Positions 35,870 through 46,581 of a stretch of DNA of 64,000 nucleotides are shown here, in pieces; the stretch's first letter is position 1; each line of letters opens with the position of its first letter. A model generated the notes under the pieces. That model saw only the letters and a list, made by a program, of their open reading frames with translations. It had not been told where the DNA came from and did not search any database. This DNA comes from Ignelater luminosus (lineage: Eukaryota > Arthropoda > Insecta > Coleoptera > Elateridae): contig VTPC01006039.1 of assembly GCA_011009095.1 (NCBI GenBank), positions 76,737 to 140,736 of the forward strand. Reading direction: 5' to 3'. Made by a program: the position numbers and the translations under genes.

Positions 35870-38290
35870 TCATCGAGAATTACCTCGGTTGGGGATTTTC
35901 AATTTTTCGGCCATGGAAGTCACTACTCTTGGAAAAAGTAAGAAATACACCAACAAGTAGGTGATCTATTGTCAAGAAGATTTTTAAAACCAATTCCTGA
36001 ATAACGGCAACCATAAAGTCCCGAACATAATGACATCGAGAAATACTTTAAATTGAGGTTTTTCAATTGTTTGGCCATAAAAGTATCTTCTCGGGAAAAA
36101 ACGAAAAACAAATCAAACAGACAAGATATTGTTAAGAAGCTCTTTTAGACCAAGTCTTGAATAGCAACCATAAAGCCTCAAGAATGAAATAAATATCAAA
36201 TAATTTTATAATCTTCGTTGGGCTTTTTTTGGGAGGAAAACTAAACGATTTACTGTTATGAAGCTCCTTTAGACCAAAATAACAACAACCATAAAACCCC
36301 AAGAATCATCACATCGAGAAACACAGTTTGTTGAGATTTTTTAGTTGTTTGGTCATGAAAGTATCTTTCTGGAAGGAAAAATAAAAAAAATATGTAAGTA
36401 TGAAGCTTCTCGAGACCAAGCCCTAAATGATGACAACCATAAAGTCCCAAAAATAATCACATCGAGAAACACTTTTTATTGAAGTTTTTCAATTGTTTGG
36501 CGATGAAAGTAGCTTTCTGAAAAGTAAAATTAAAAAAAAATTGAACAAACGGTCTATTGTTATGAAGCTTCTTCAGACCAAGTCCTAAATAATGATAACC
36601 ATAAAAATCCAAAGTAAATCACATAAAAAATTAATTGAAGAAACTCAAACGGACGATTTATCAGTGTAAGATATATTTTGACCAAACATTACTCTGGTTA
36701 AGATATTTCAATTTTTTGGCTATGACAATATCTTTCTAATAGATTATAAGAGAATGCTTTGTAGGAAATAAAATGGACAATCTATTATTATGAAGCTTCT
36801 TTGATTCAAATGCTAAATGACAAAAACTACACAGCCCACAAAAAAAATCACATCGAGAATTATCTTCCATTGGCTTTTCAATTTTTTGGTTTAAGAAAGT
36901 TGTTTTTTGAACAAGCGATCTATTGTACGAAGCTTCTTTAGACCAAACGTGAAATAACGACAGCACAAAGTGCCAAAAACAATTCGTTTTGTGGTTATGA
37001 TGGTAGCTCTTTAGGAGAAAAGAATCGTTGAGACTACTTGGCAGAAAATTAAACGGACGATCTTCCGTTGACTATTTTTTAGCCTGAAAGTTATCTTTCT
37101 AGGAGGAGAAATTATAAACAACTGCTTTGCAGAAAATCAAACGGGCAATCTATTGTTCTGAAGCATCTTTCAACCACACCGTAACTAACGATAACTACAA
37201 AGTTCGAAAAACAATAACTTCTAATTCTCTTAGATCATACTAAAGAACAAGACCATAATCGCATCGATAGAGCTTTTGAATTTTTTGGTCATATACATGA
37301 CTTTCTGAGAGGAAGAATTGTTGAGATCGTTTTGCGGAAGACCAAACGGACAATAACTTTTTATAAAGCTCCTTCAAACCTATACACCAAAGCTTAGGTA
37401 CCATCAATCACAAAGCCGCAAAAATAATCACGTCGAGAGCTATCTCCATTGAGGTTTTTCAAGTTTTTGACTAGCTTTCTGCTAGGAAAACTATAAATGT
37501 TGCATTGGAGAAAATCTTGAGACTAAATCCTAATTAATGACAACCATAGAGCCCCAAAAATCAAAAATTACCTTCGTTACGGTTTTTTCACTTTTTTGAT
37601 TCTGGATGTGGCTTTCTATGAAGAAAAAGCAAAAAATCAAACCGACAATCTTACATTATAGTCTCTTTAGACCAAACGCTAAATAACAAAAACCATCAAG
37701 CCCAAAAAATAATTGCCTTCATTACGGCTTCTCAATTGTTTGGCATATGAGAGCAACTTTCTGAGAAAACAGCAAACAAGCTGCTTTGCCAAAAATTAAA
37801 CGGATCAGCTGTTGTTATGAAGTTTCTTTAGATCAGACTAAGGTAACAGAAATTACAAAACCCCAAAAATAATTGTATCAAAAGCTACGTTCTTTAGGGT
37901 TTTTCAATTCTGTCTTGGTTTTCTAAGAAATAAATCTATAGAGACAGCTTCGCATAAAATCAAACAGAAAATCTAGTTATTGTTATAAGATTTCTTTAGA
38001 CCAACCACTAAGAAATGAAATAGAAACCCTCAAAACTAATCACCTGGAAGATGACCTACTATTGGGTTTTTTTTTAGTTTTACTGTGATGATAATTTTCT
38101 GGAAGGAAAAGATGTTCAGGTTGTTATTCAAGAAATTTAATATTTTTTTTTTGTTTTCGGCTACGAAAATAACAATTTGTACAGATCGCTTTGCAAAACA
38201 TCAAATGGACAATCTATATTGGCAAAACTTCTTTAGACCAAACCAAAAAATAAGTTGTGACGATCACAAAGTTTTTCATTAGAGCTCTTT
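35870..38290. repeat. Diverged satellite array, ~16 units of ~150 bp
   Basis: About 2.4 kb of head-to-tail diverged units. Recurring blocks, in order: AACCATAAAGCCCCAAAAAT, AATCACATCGAGAAA, ATTGAGGTTTTTCAATTGTT, TGGCCATGAAAGTATCTTTC, then an A-rich GGAGGAAAAA stretch, ATCAAACGGACAATCTATTG, TTATGAAGCTTCTTTAGACC and AAGTCCTAAATAATGAC. Unit starts judged by the 'CTATTGTTATGAAGCTTC' block fall near 35966, 36126, 36247, 36393, 36550, 36655, 36778, 36913, 37057, 37144, 37347, 37515, 37647, 37804, 37967 and 38205. Units run from about 90 to 240 bp because of internal losses and gains. No coding capacity is conserved between units. Confidence 0.85.
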
Positions 38291-38900
38291 GATGTTTCAC
38301 TTATGCGATACATTTTTTGTTTTCATCATTTCTACTACACGACCAACTCTACTAATATTGCTAGTACATAGTTCACCAAACCTGTATGTACAGAATTGAC
38401 GATTGTGAGTTATCAAACCGGTTTTACAAATTTTGCAAAAACCTTTCATTAGTCTCTAAGGTAAGTAACATTTGTTATAATTTCTAAATAGACTTTGGAC
38501 ACAATAAAGTTTCCTTGTGACTAAACACATTTATACAATTCATGTTGCTAGACATCGTTTTTTGCACATCATAAATTAAAATAAAAAATAGAAATTAAGC
38601 AATTTAACGGGTAATTTGGATGCAGTTTCATATTATTATGTAACAAGTCCAGTGGAAAATTTTGTAACCTTGAACGTTTAAACAAAATCGCGCTCTTTTT
38701 GCTCGTTTCTAAATTGTTGTTCCTAACAATCATCGCGGTAACTGCTGTAATCATTATTATAATATTATGATCATTTCCATGAAGAATGTATTCAACTCTT
38801 GCATATTAGTATCGTTATTATATTACCATTATCATTGTCTGGCCGTCTACTTCCTGATTTATCTAATTATATTTGTTTTTGACGCTTTAGAAAATTCAAT
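38291..38900. other. AT-rich intronic stretch
   Basis: Nothing recognised between the satellite and the next CpG-rich patch. Confidence 0.5.
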
Positions 38901-38910
38901 AGAATCATTT

Positions 38911-39145
38911 CCTGGCGGTATCTCCCCGGTCGGCATCCAAGCGTCAATATTCGTAGAACGTATAATAAGCGAATGTGCATGAAGTTCGCGTCGCGACGTC
39001 GAGCAGAACAACCCCTTGCGCCTTTGTAGGGCGAGACGCGCCCTCGTCGCCACCGCCGCTGCCTGCCATCACCACCGAAAGCACAAAGGATTTCCGCACG
39101 CACATTTACTGACTGCTCGCGATCACGTCAAAAGGCGTGATTTTA
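38911..39145. promoter_or_regulatory. CpG-rich island inside the intron
   Basis: About 230 bp rich in G+C and CpG (CGCGTCGCGACGTCG near 38989, then GGCGAGACGCGCCCTCGTCG). It is open in several frames on both strands without a recognisable domain. On the plus strand TTTTTGACGCTTTAG at 38876-38890 looks like a splice acceptor and is followed by 30 codons and a stop, so a terminal exon of a plus-strand transcript is possible. A regulatory island is at least as likely. Confidence 0.3.
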
Positions 39146-40171
39146 ATGCATGTATGCTCACGGATAACGTTGGCAATTATTTAAATTGTTGCCATGACAA
39201 GACATAAGAATCTTTTTGTGTATTTCCAATAAGAAAACTGCGGATTTTATCACGCCAATTTGCCACTGAAAAGATATGTAGACAGACACGTGGAGATTTA
39301 CTAAAAAGGCATAAAAGAGGAAAATTTTTATTTTAAGAATATTTGAACCCGAAAACTTGAAAGTAAATACAAAAGCATTAAGGGGAAGTTTGCTCCAGTT
39401 TTCTTTTGTGACATATCTCGTGATTGATTGCCAGAGAAAGTTCTTACGCGTTTTTGAATTTCAATACTCGACCATCAACCACGTGAAACTTAATAAATAA
39501 ACTGGAAATTTGCTCAAAACAAAACTTTTACGAAAAATTTTCTCTAATCAAACATTAAACCAAAAAGAAATTTAAATTATTTTTAGTTATCTGTGAATGT
39601 ACTTTTTGTGTTTTTAATTAACGTCCGTTCTCGGTGGTCATGAGCCAGACGATTTCTGTTTTTTTGTTCTAAATAAATCCTTTCAACCTGAAATTATCAA
39701 ATACGAATTCAACCGGCGACAAGGTTGTAGAACATTCGAGCGAGCAAGGCTGTCGTGCTGATATAGTAAACATCATTGTCGTTGCAGACATAACAAACTA
39801 CACACAATACAATTACTATTAACAACAGTGCAGCAGTTTTTTGTGTCTGGTACGACCTCATTACCGGTTACCTGCTTAATTGCTAACCACGCAAATTAAT
39901 CAGCAAAGCTTTCCCTGGAAAAATTTGATTCTAAATATAATGAAATTGTTTACTACAACAAATTGTCTTTTTTATTACTTGTGTAATAACTACTTCAAAC
40001 ACAACTGTCTGCATGCAATAAACAGTAATTTTTTCATTTGTTATGCAAGAAGGAATTCCTTAGAAATTAGGTTATGACTTATGAGTTATATTTAATTTCA
40101 TAATTCTAAGAATCCAAACAACTCATATTTCAAGGAAACTTAGTTGCTATTAAAATCGAGAAAAACTAATA
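39146..40171. other. AT-rich intronic stretch
   Basis: No gene recognised. Two CACGTG-type E-boxes lie near 39288 and 39480. Confidence 0.5.
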
Positions 40172-40312
40172 CAGTGAAACCTCTTTATAACGGACAGCAT
40201 CCGTGCCAAAAAAGTGTCTGTAGAGATGTGCGCTATGAAGAGATAAAAATTCATGGATTACAACGTTTTGTAACTTAGAAAAATGTCCGTAATACAGAGG
40301 TGTCCGTCACTG
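40172..40312. mobile_element. 141-bp MITE with pogo-like CAGTG ends and TA duplication
   Basis: The left end reads CAGTGAAACCTCTTTATAAC, preceded by TA at 40170-40171. The right end, reverse-complemented, reads CAGTGACGGACACCTCTGTA, and the element is followed by TA at 40313-40314. Both ends carry ACCTCT...TA.(A/T)ACGGACA. CAGTG termini with TA target sites are the hallmark of pogo/Tigger-type DNA transposons. It has no coding capacity. Confidence 0.7.
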
Positions 40313-40314
40313 TA

Positions 40315-42329
40315 ATTCGACAAAAACATTTTGGAGTGTAAAAATTATTATTCTTATTAAATGAGAAATGATTAACACTTCAATTTCAATGCTGTATAAG
40401 CAAAATTAAGTTCAGTAAAAAATCAGAACACAAAACGCAAAGAATTACAACTAACAATATTGGAAAATGTAAATTGAATTTGGTTGAAGTCTTCGAAAAG
40501 TAGTGGGAAATCAAAGTTGAGAAGATCCAGTATCAATAGACAAAAAAACATTTGTCAAACAACAACAAATTTAGATCATGAAGAAGTCAATAATATCACC
40601 ACCGCGTTTTTCTTCCAATAATTAAGAAACTACCATATCCAAAATACACAATTAAAATGACAGGCTTGTATGAGATTTCATCCATGCTATGTGAATCCAC
40701 GTTTCATTATTTATGATGATGTCAGCCTAGAGCATCGTTCAATCATTCTCTAGCTAGGCCAATTCACTGAACAGTGTTAAAAGAGATTTCAAGGGATTTC
40801 TAGGTTATCACGAGTGGGAGGACAAAATAGGCAATCACAAAAGTTTGGCCCTAGAAAGTTTCCATGGTGTTCCAAGTTAATTTTAACGGAAGTAGTTCTT
40901 GCCGTCTTACCACATAACAGATTTCACATTCACCCATAAATTGTTTGTATTGGGCAGTCACATTTGATTTCTAATGAACTAGTTTTACATACACACAGGT
41001 TTTTGCTGATCATCTTCATTGTTGAGAGAAATAATCTTAAAAATATAGATTTGAGCACAGAGTGCAGCAAAAAAATATCAATATGAAACGCCAAGTTACA
41101 TCCACACAGACAATGAAACTTTCAAATTTTTATCAACTTCTTGTATGCAGAGAATCTTTTTCAAATAAATTCTGAGTATTTAGTAAAATGTTCATAATAA
41201 CAAGAAGAGCCTGCTTACAACTTACCTATACTTCACGATGATGGTAAGTCAAATTAAAACTTTTAATTTAGTATTCAGACCGTATAGATAATAAAATCCA
41301 TGAGTGAATGGAGGCTCAGGTAGTCTGCTCGTAGTTCACACCACTGGTCAACGATGGAGATAAAAGTAATTCATGTGCCAATACATGGTAGACGTGGAAA
41401 GGAGAATGAAAATGAGAGTCGAATTTACAAGCTGTTCTATTCTCACATGTTCAACAAGCATAAAGGTATCTTTTGAATGATTTTGCCACACTGGGATTTG
41501 CTGTTAGAATCTCATCAGCTGAACTAGCAAAAGACATCGATGGGTCATTTTTTCAAGATATGGATATAGCTTTTTCAATGCCAGACACGCTGACTCAAAT
41601 CATCCTATAATTAATAGGAACTGAACCGAAGTCAATGAAAATCGCATCTTGATAATTTTCTCAAACAATGTTCTATCCGTCTTGCTCTCGGTAAGTGTTT
41701 CTATATTGTCAGAATTAGTGGCATTCCAGCCCAAACTCGTAGTTGACAAGTTTGCACTTTAGCCAAGTCAATATAGTACGCCCCTTTCAGGATTAGTATT
41801 CATGTGCGACCCACACACAGCACACACTTTGAATTAAAGTGCTGGCTTTTTTTCCAACATTTTACTTTTTGTTTCCTTTGCGTCTCAATCTAATTTTTCT
41901 ATTCTCTTTATTTCGCTGAGAACGAAGCAAGAAAGTCAACGTAACCAGTATTGCTACATTTTTGCACTTTACTGTTATTTCGTTTTTGGCAAGGTATCAA
42001 GGAATCTAATTCCCTGACATTTTCAAGTTTTCCGGCATATATCTAAGAAAAGTTCCAGACTCAACACTTTGACAAACATAAACTATTCTAAGATATGCAG
42101 CAAATTATAGTAAAATTCTCATATTTATAAAATATTAAAGAATTGACAGAAGTTTCGACTACGCTATTTACAGCAAATGACAAGGCCAAAAACGTTTAAT
42201 TCATCTAAATCTTCTCTAGCTCTGTAAGTTGGTACTTTGAAGAGTGAATTCAATGTAGTAAATCACAATCAGGATACTGACACTGATTTTCCAATAGAAA
42301 TCGAAAGATTTCAAATGGTAAGTCAATAC
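40315..42329. other. Intronic stretch, slightly less AT-rich, nothing recognised
   Basis: No conserved frame, transposon end or clear tandem repeat could be identified. The texture resembles the old duplicated repeats at 31.7-33.3 kb, but I found no alignable match. Confidence 0.4.
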
Positions 42330-42712
42330 AAACATAAAAGCCAAGACAAAGAAATGAGAAAAAAATATAAAGTACGATAACAAAGAGGCTAAATCAAAAA
42401 GTAGAGAGAACCAGAGATGAAGTCAGGTATCATTAGGACAGAGACAGTGTGACGAATATAATAAAAGAAGGAAAAACGAGAAAGAGAAATGAGGCGAAAC
42501 AAGAAACAGATTAGAAAATTAATGAAAGAAAGAAATTAGAGAAATAGTAAGATGATATAAATAAGTCAAAGTACAAGATAATAAAATAAAGAACGATTAG
42601 GATAAGGATAAGGAAAAGAAAAAGAGAAAGAAGGTAAATGAAGAAACTAAACATTATAGTGAAAAGAAAGAAGGTGAGGGATATGTGCATGAAAAGAAAA
42701 GAAATGTAAATT
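42330..42712 (+). repeat. Purine-rich (A/G) tract
   Basis: The plus strand is strikingly poor in C and T over about 380 bp (AGAAAGAGAAATGAGGCGAA and GGATAAGGATAAGGAAAAG are typical). It ends about 250 bp before the mariner at 42960. It looks like expanded and decayed GAAA/GGATAA simple sequence. Confidence 0.55.
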
Positions 42713-42959
42713 CTCTGACCTTGCAAGTTGATCAATGGCCAAGATTACAAAATAGCAGGCTCTATCTTTTGTTCTGGTCTTGATGTGACTCCAATTCACA
42801 TCAGGATTGAGAAAAAATACAAAAACAGAGCCGCAAGATAATAAACCGAGTTGGATAGTCCCGTAATTTTTTCTGTGCATCTGATGGCGCAAGTACAAAA
42901 TGAATACAAAACAAAAAAGGGTTAGAAGAGAAGAAGGTACTTTACGAGAAGCTAAAATA

Positions 42960-44100
42960 AAGGGTTTTCCAATAAGAGGTGTTATTTTGAATAGCCCGCT
43001 ATTTCGGTAGATGTCACTTTTGAAGCTATCATTTTTTGACATTTGACAAGTAGAAACTACGCCATTAATAAATATGGAACGATACACGCTTCAACAACGC
43101 ATTGAAATTATTAAAATTCACTATAAAAATGGTGAAAATTTGGCAGAGACGGTTCGTAAAACTCGAACATTTTTGGGTCACCGTGAAGCACCTTGTCGGA
43201 CCGCAATACAGAAATTGGTGAAAAAATTCGAGCTCTTGGGACAAGTTAGTGATGTGAAGAATAAAACCCGTGCACGTCGCTCAAGAACAGCCGAGAATAT
43301 TGCTGTTGTAGCCGAAAGTGTTAAAGAAAACCCAGGTTTGTCCATTCCTCGTCGTTCTTTGGAATTAGCCATTCCACAAACGTCATTACACCGTATTTTG
43401 CATAAAGATTTGGGTCTTAAGGCTTATAAAGTCCAGTTAACACAAGAACTCAAGCCGGCCGATCATCAACAACGTCGTGTCTTTGCTGATTGGGTCGTTG
43501 AAATGCATGAAAATGATCCAGAATTCCATCGAAAAATCATCTTGAGTGATGAGGCCCATTTCCACCTCGGTGGCTTCGTCAACAAGCAAAATTGTCGGAT
43601 CTGGGGCTCAGAAAATCCAAGAGTTATTGTTGAAAAGTCTCTCTATCCTCAACGTGTGACTGTTTGGTGCGGTTTATGGTCCGGCGGAGTCATTGGACCT
43701 TACTTTTTCGAAAATGAGGCTGGAGCAACAGTTACGGTGACTGGATTGCGCTATCGAGAGATGATTAACGATTTTTTATGGCCGGAATTGGACGGTATTG
43801 ATCTGGACAACGTTTACTTTCAACAAGACGGCGCTACGTGCCACACAAGCAACGAAACCATTGATCTTTTACGGAAAAAGTTTCCGAACCGGGCAGCCAC
43901 TTTGCGATTTGGTTATGGAAAATTTCATGAAAAGGATATTGTCCTGTAAGCGTGGTCGTGGTGGTCATTTGCCTGATGTTATTTTCCACTATTAACGGCA
44001 TACCTTCCTCTTTATAATGAAATAAACATCCGATCATTTATATTAAAAAATGGCACTTTTCTTTGAATATCAAAATAACACCTCTTATTGGAAAACCCTT
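42960..44100 (+). mobile_element. Rosa-type (DD41D) mariner with perfect 31-bp TIRs
   Basis: Terminal inverted repeats 42960-42990 (starting AAGGGTTTTCCAATAAGAGG) and 44070-44100 are perfect over 31 bp. TA dinucleotides at 42958-42959 and 44101-44102 are the expected target duplication. The element is 1141 bp, with a 113-bp leader, one transposase gene on the plus strand, and a short trailer. Perfect ends suggest a younger insertion than the other repeats in the window. It is non-autonomous because of an internal deletion in the transposase gene. Confidence 0.92.
43074..43995 (+). pseudogene. Mariner DD41D transposase with C-terminal internal deletion
   Basis: The ATG at 43074 opens 291 codons to a stop at 43947-43949. 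The N-terminal half has the paired helix-turn-helix DNA-binding region (about residues 5-125). The catalytic core keeps the first Asp (D159 in ILSDEAHFHLGG) and second Asp (D252 in YFQQDGATCHTS). After RKKFPNR (about residue 273) the sequence jumps: the segment that should carry the third catalytic Asp (family pattern CDLTPLDFFLWG) is missing, roughly 60 codons, and the frame shifts. The true C-terminus survives in the other frame up to a stop at 43993-43995 (MENFMKRILSCKRGRGGHLP). The junction is near 43888-43893. Upstream of it the frame is intact, so the lesion is recent. The protein could bind its TIRs but should not cut. Confidence 0.9.
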
Positions 44101-46150
44101 TATTTAAGTAAAACAAGCTATTGGCAGCCTAGACAGATATTTTCAAAGGTATGTTCTGGGTTTAAAGAGAGTAGAGACGTACGCTGGTAGAATTGCAGGA
44201 AAATGCTTGAGTTTCATTTTGGGCTTCTGTAGGAATGAACATAGAAGTCCTTTTGATCTATGGTTTACATCACGAAACTATCTCGTAGGAAGTCTAAATC
44301 ATTTGGCACTTTTTCATGAAGTTTTTGTATTTTTCTTTCAAATTTTGGGCAGCTTTCTCAAATTAAAAAATCTTGAGTTTGGTCTTTCTTTCGATTCTTT
44401 TAGCTGATTTAGATTTTATTTAAATGGAGAATTTATAATGTAATGTACAATTATCGATTGTTTTGCACTGATAGAAACTCTTTAGTTTTTTGTACTGATC
44501 GTTATGCTTCTTGACTAGGTGGAATATGATTTTATTTTTGGTCTAATGTTTACTTTATTCTTCCTAAAGATAATATTTTTGCACACATGTATTGAACTGA
44601 CTATAATACACAAGTTACTGCCATATTTTTGGCGTTTCTATTATGTTTAGGTTATTGAATAAATGAAAACGTTTTCGAATTGACCTGAACTTAAAAATGT
44701 ACTAATTAAATTTGCGGAGAACTTAAAAAGCAAGCATTAAAAATGAAATATTTTCAATCAAAAACTAATTTGTAAAAATTTATCTTACACCTCATAAATC
44801 GGAGCGGAAAACTCGTTTGAAGATAAAAAAAGGAAAAGCTTGATTAAAAACATTGATGACACACTCAATCATAACTTTTCAGAAAAAAATATTTTTTAAA
44901 AAAATTAAAATAAATCACCGTCCTAAGCAAATTAATTTTGTTAATGATGATGTATCGCTTGTGGGTAGAAATAATCCCACCAAGTGCCATGTTGTTACTA
45001 GTAAAAATTGATAAATAGGAAAAAGAGGAACGTTACTAAAATACGAGGGTGATTTTTTTTCTCTTGAAATTCAAATAATTCACTGTTTTCAATTTGGTCA
45101 CTTTCAATATGTACCCATGTGTTGTTGTATACGGATGTGTATGTATGTATACTATACATATACAATGTTTTTGTACATTGCATACCTGTATGCGGGTCGA
45201 GTTAGTGCAGACGTTAATTTATTGTGGTATTTTGGGTGGTTGCCAACTATTTATCTAACAGCGCGTATTTGGGTACGAGTAAAATTATTTACAGTTCTGT
45301 GTAGTGGTTGTGTACGTTTACATTTATAATTTATAATTATTTATCTATGAACAATTGAACGTCAATGCACGTTATTATTTTTGTTTTTGTTTCTTTTAAT
45401 ATCCAAATCGAACATGGTTTTATGTATGTATACAAATTCCATTTACAAAATGAATGAAAATTTCAATCATGTAAAAGAGAAAAATCTGCCTAGAAAAGAA
45501 GAGAAATCAGAGATCTCAAAGATGAAAAAGAAATATTTTCTTATTTTTCTGAGAAAGCTATGGAATGTGTTGTACTTTCCTCAAGGAAAAGATGAAACCA
45601 GACTGTTTTGTTAAAACTTTCACTATATAAATGTGATATTTCTCTTTATAACTCTGAAAATAACTTTCACGTTTATACACCATATGAAAAGAGTTTTATT
45701 GTTGTTTACCTATCAATATTTCCGTACAAGTCTTCATTTCAATTTATTACTGGGGAAAAAAAACTAAAATGGACAAAGTTCATCTTCGCCTTAAAATCTA
45801 ACAACCTAACCCTCGATTAGATGTTCAATTTATTAGTTCGGATCAAGGGTTAAAATTTTTTTACCCTCCTTCACAGGATGCTATTTCTTATGTCAACAAA
45901 CATATAAAGACACCTCACATTAAAATTTATCTGTCTAGACAGACATTTACAGTTAGTTAGTTATAAGTTTGTTCAATAATATTTTCTTATGGAAAGAACA
46001 TCAAAGCTATTCGATTTTTAAATTATTATAGAAGATCAAAGTTCTCTGGGAATATATACCATATAATCATTGTTGACAAAAAAGAAAAATTGTATAGTAT
46101 GTACTATGTACGTATCTCTATAACCAATTGAACCGCCTACTAAGTTTGCT
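44101..46150. other. AT-rich intronic stretch
   Basis: No gene recognised. It contains a second CTGTCTAGACAG palindrome at 45931-45942 and an A/G-rich patch at about 45470-45540. Confidence 0.5.
45931..45942. promoter_or_regulatory. CTGTCTAGACAG palindrome (second copy)
   Basis: Identical 12-mer to 8158-8169, containing GTCTAGAC, and followed directly by another AGAC. Candidate Smad-type site; inference. Confidence 0.35.
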
Positions 46151-46154
46151 TTAT

Positions 46155-46310
46155 AGACGGTCTCTGATTACGGGTGCAGCGGTTGCAGCACACATGTCGG
46201 TCTAATTAGCAATTAGGGCTTATGTGCGCAATCAATCGCTGAAGCTCAGAGCGCGTTATATTCGATAGGTTGCTAAATTAGCATGTCTATCCGCTACTAC
46301 ACAGTGCAAT
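46155..46310. promoter_or_regulatory. Candidate conserved element with homeodomain-type sites
   Basis: A GC-balanced patch with TAATTAGCAATTAG (46203-46216), CAATCAATCG, GCGCGTTATATTCG and AAATTAGCATG. TAATTA/ATTA cores are typical homeodomain sites. It is followed by a 90-codon plus-strand open frame (46309-46581) whose composition is less biased than other chance frames here, but it matches no domain I know. An enhancer is the preferred reading. Confidence 0.3.
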
Positions 46311-46581
46311 GCGGCAGATTAATGATCCTTTGATCGATGCCGTGAATAGCAAAATACGAAATTATAATGATATACGAAGTGACCCTACCAAAGGGTTGTT
46401 GCACTACTTGAAAGCTGAATACATGCGTTATTATGCACCTGTTGAGATTTATACACAAATACGCTTATGCCCAAGAGAGATTTTGCTTTCGGATTCTATA
46501 CGAAACGAGGATAATGATATAATTATGTATGTAGAGCTAAATCGTAAAACGTACTCTTTATACTACTTGTTTGAGTTTTAG

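Noticed and set aside
35923..36966. Several 60-76 codon frames in the satellite (minus strand)
   Set aside because: They repeat because the satellite repeats; frame and sequence are not conserved between units.
42511..43087. Minus-strand frames of 74 and 146 codons beside the rosa-type mariner
   Set aside because: The first is a Phe/Leu/Ile-rich reading of the purine tract; the second spans the mariner boundary, so it cannot be a real gene.
43178..43372. 64-codon minus-strand frame inside the mariner transposase
   Set aside because: Shadow of the transposase frame.
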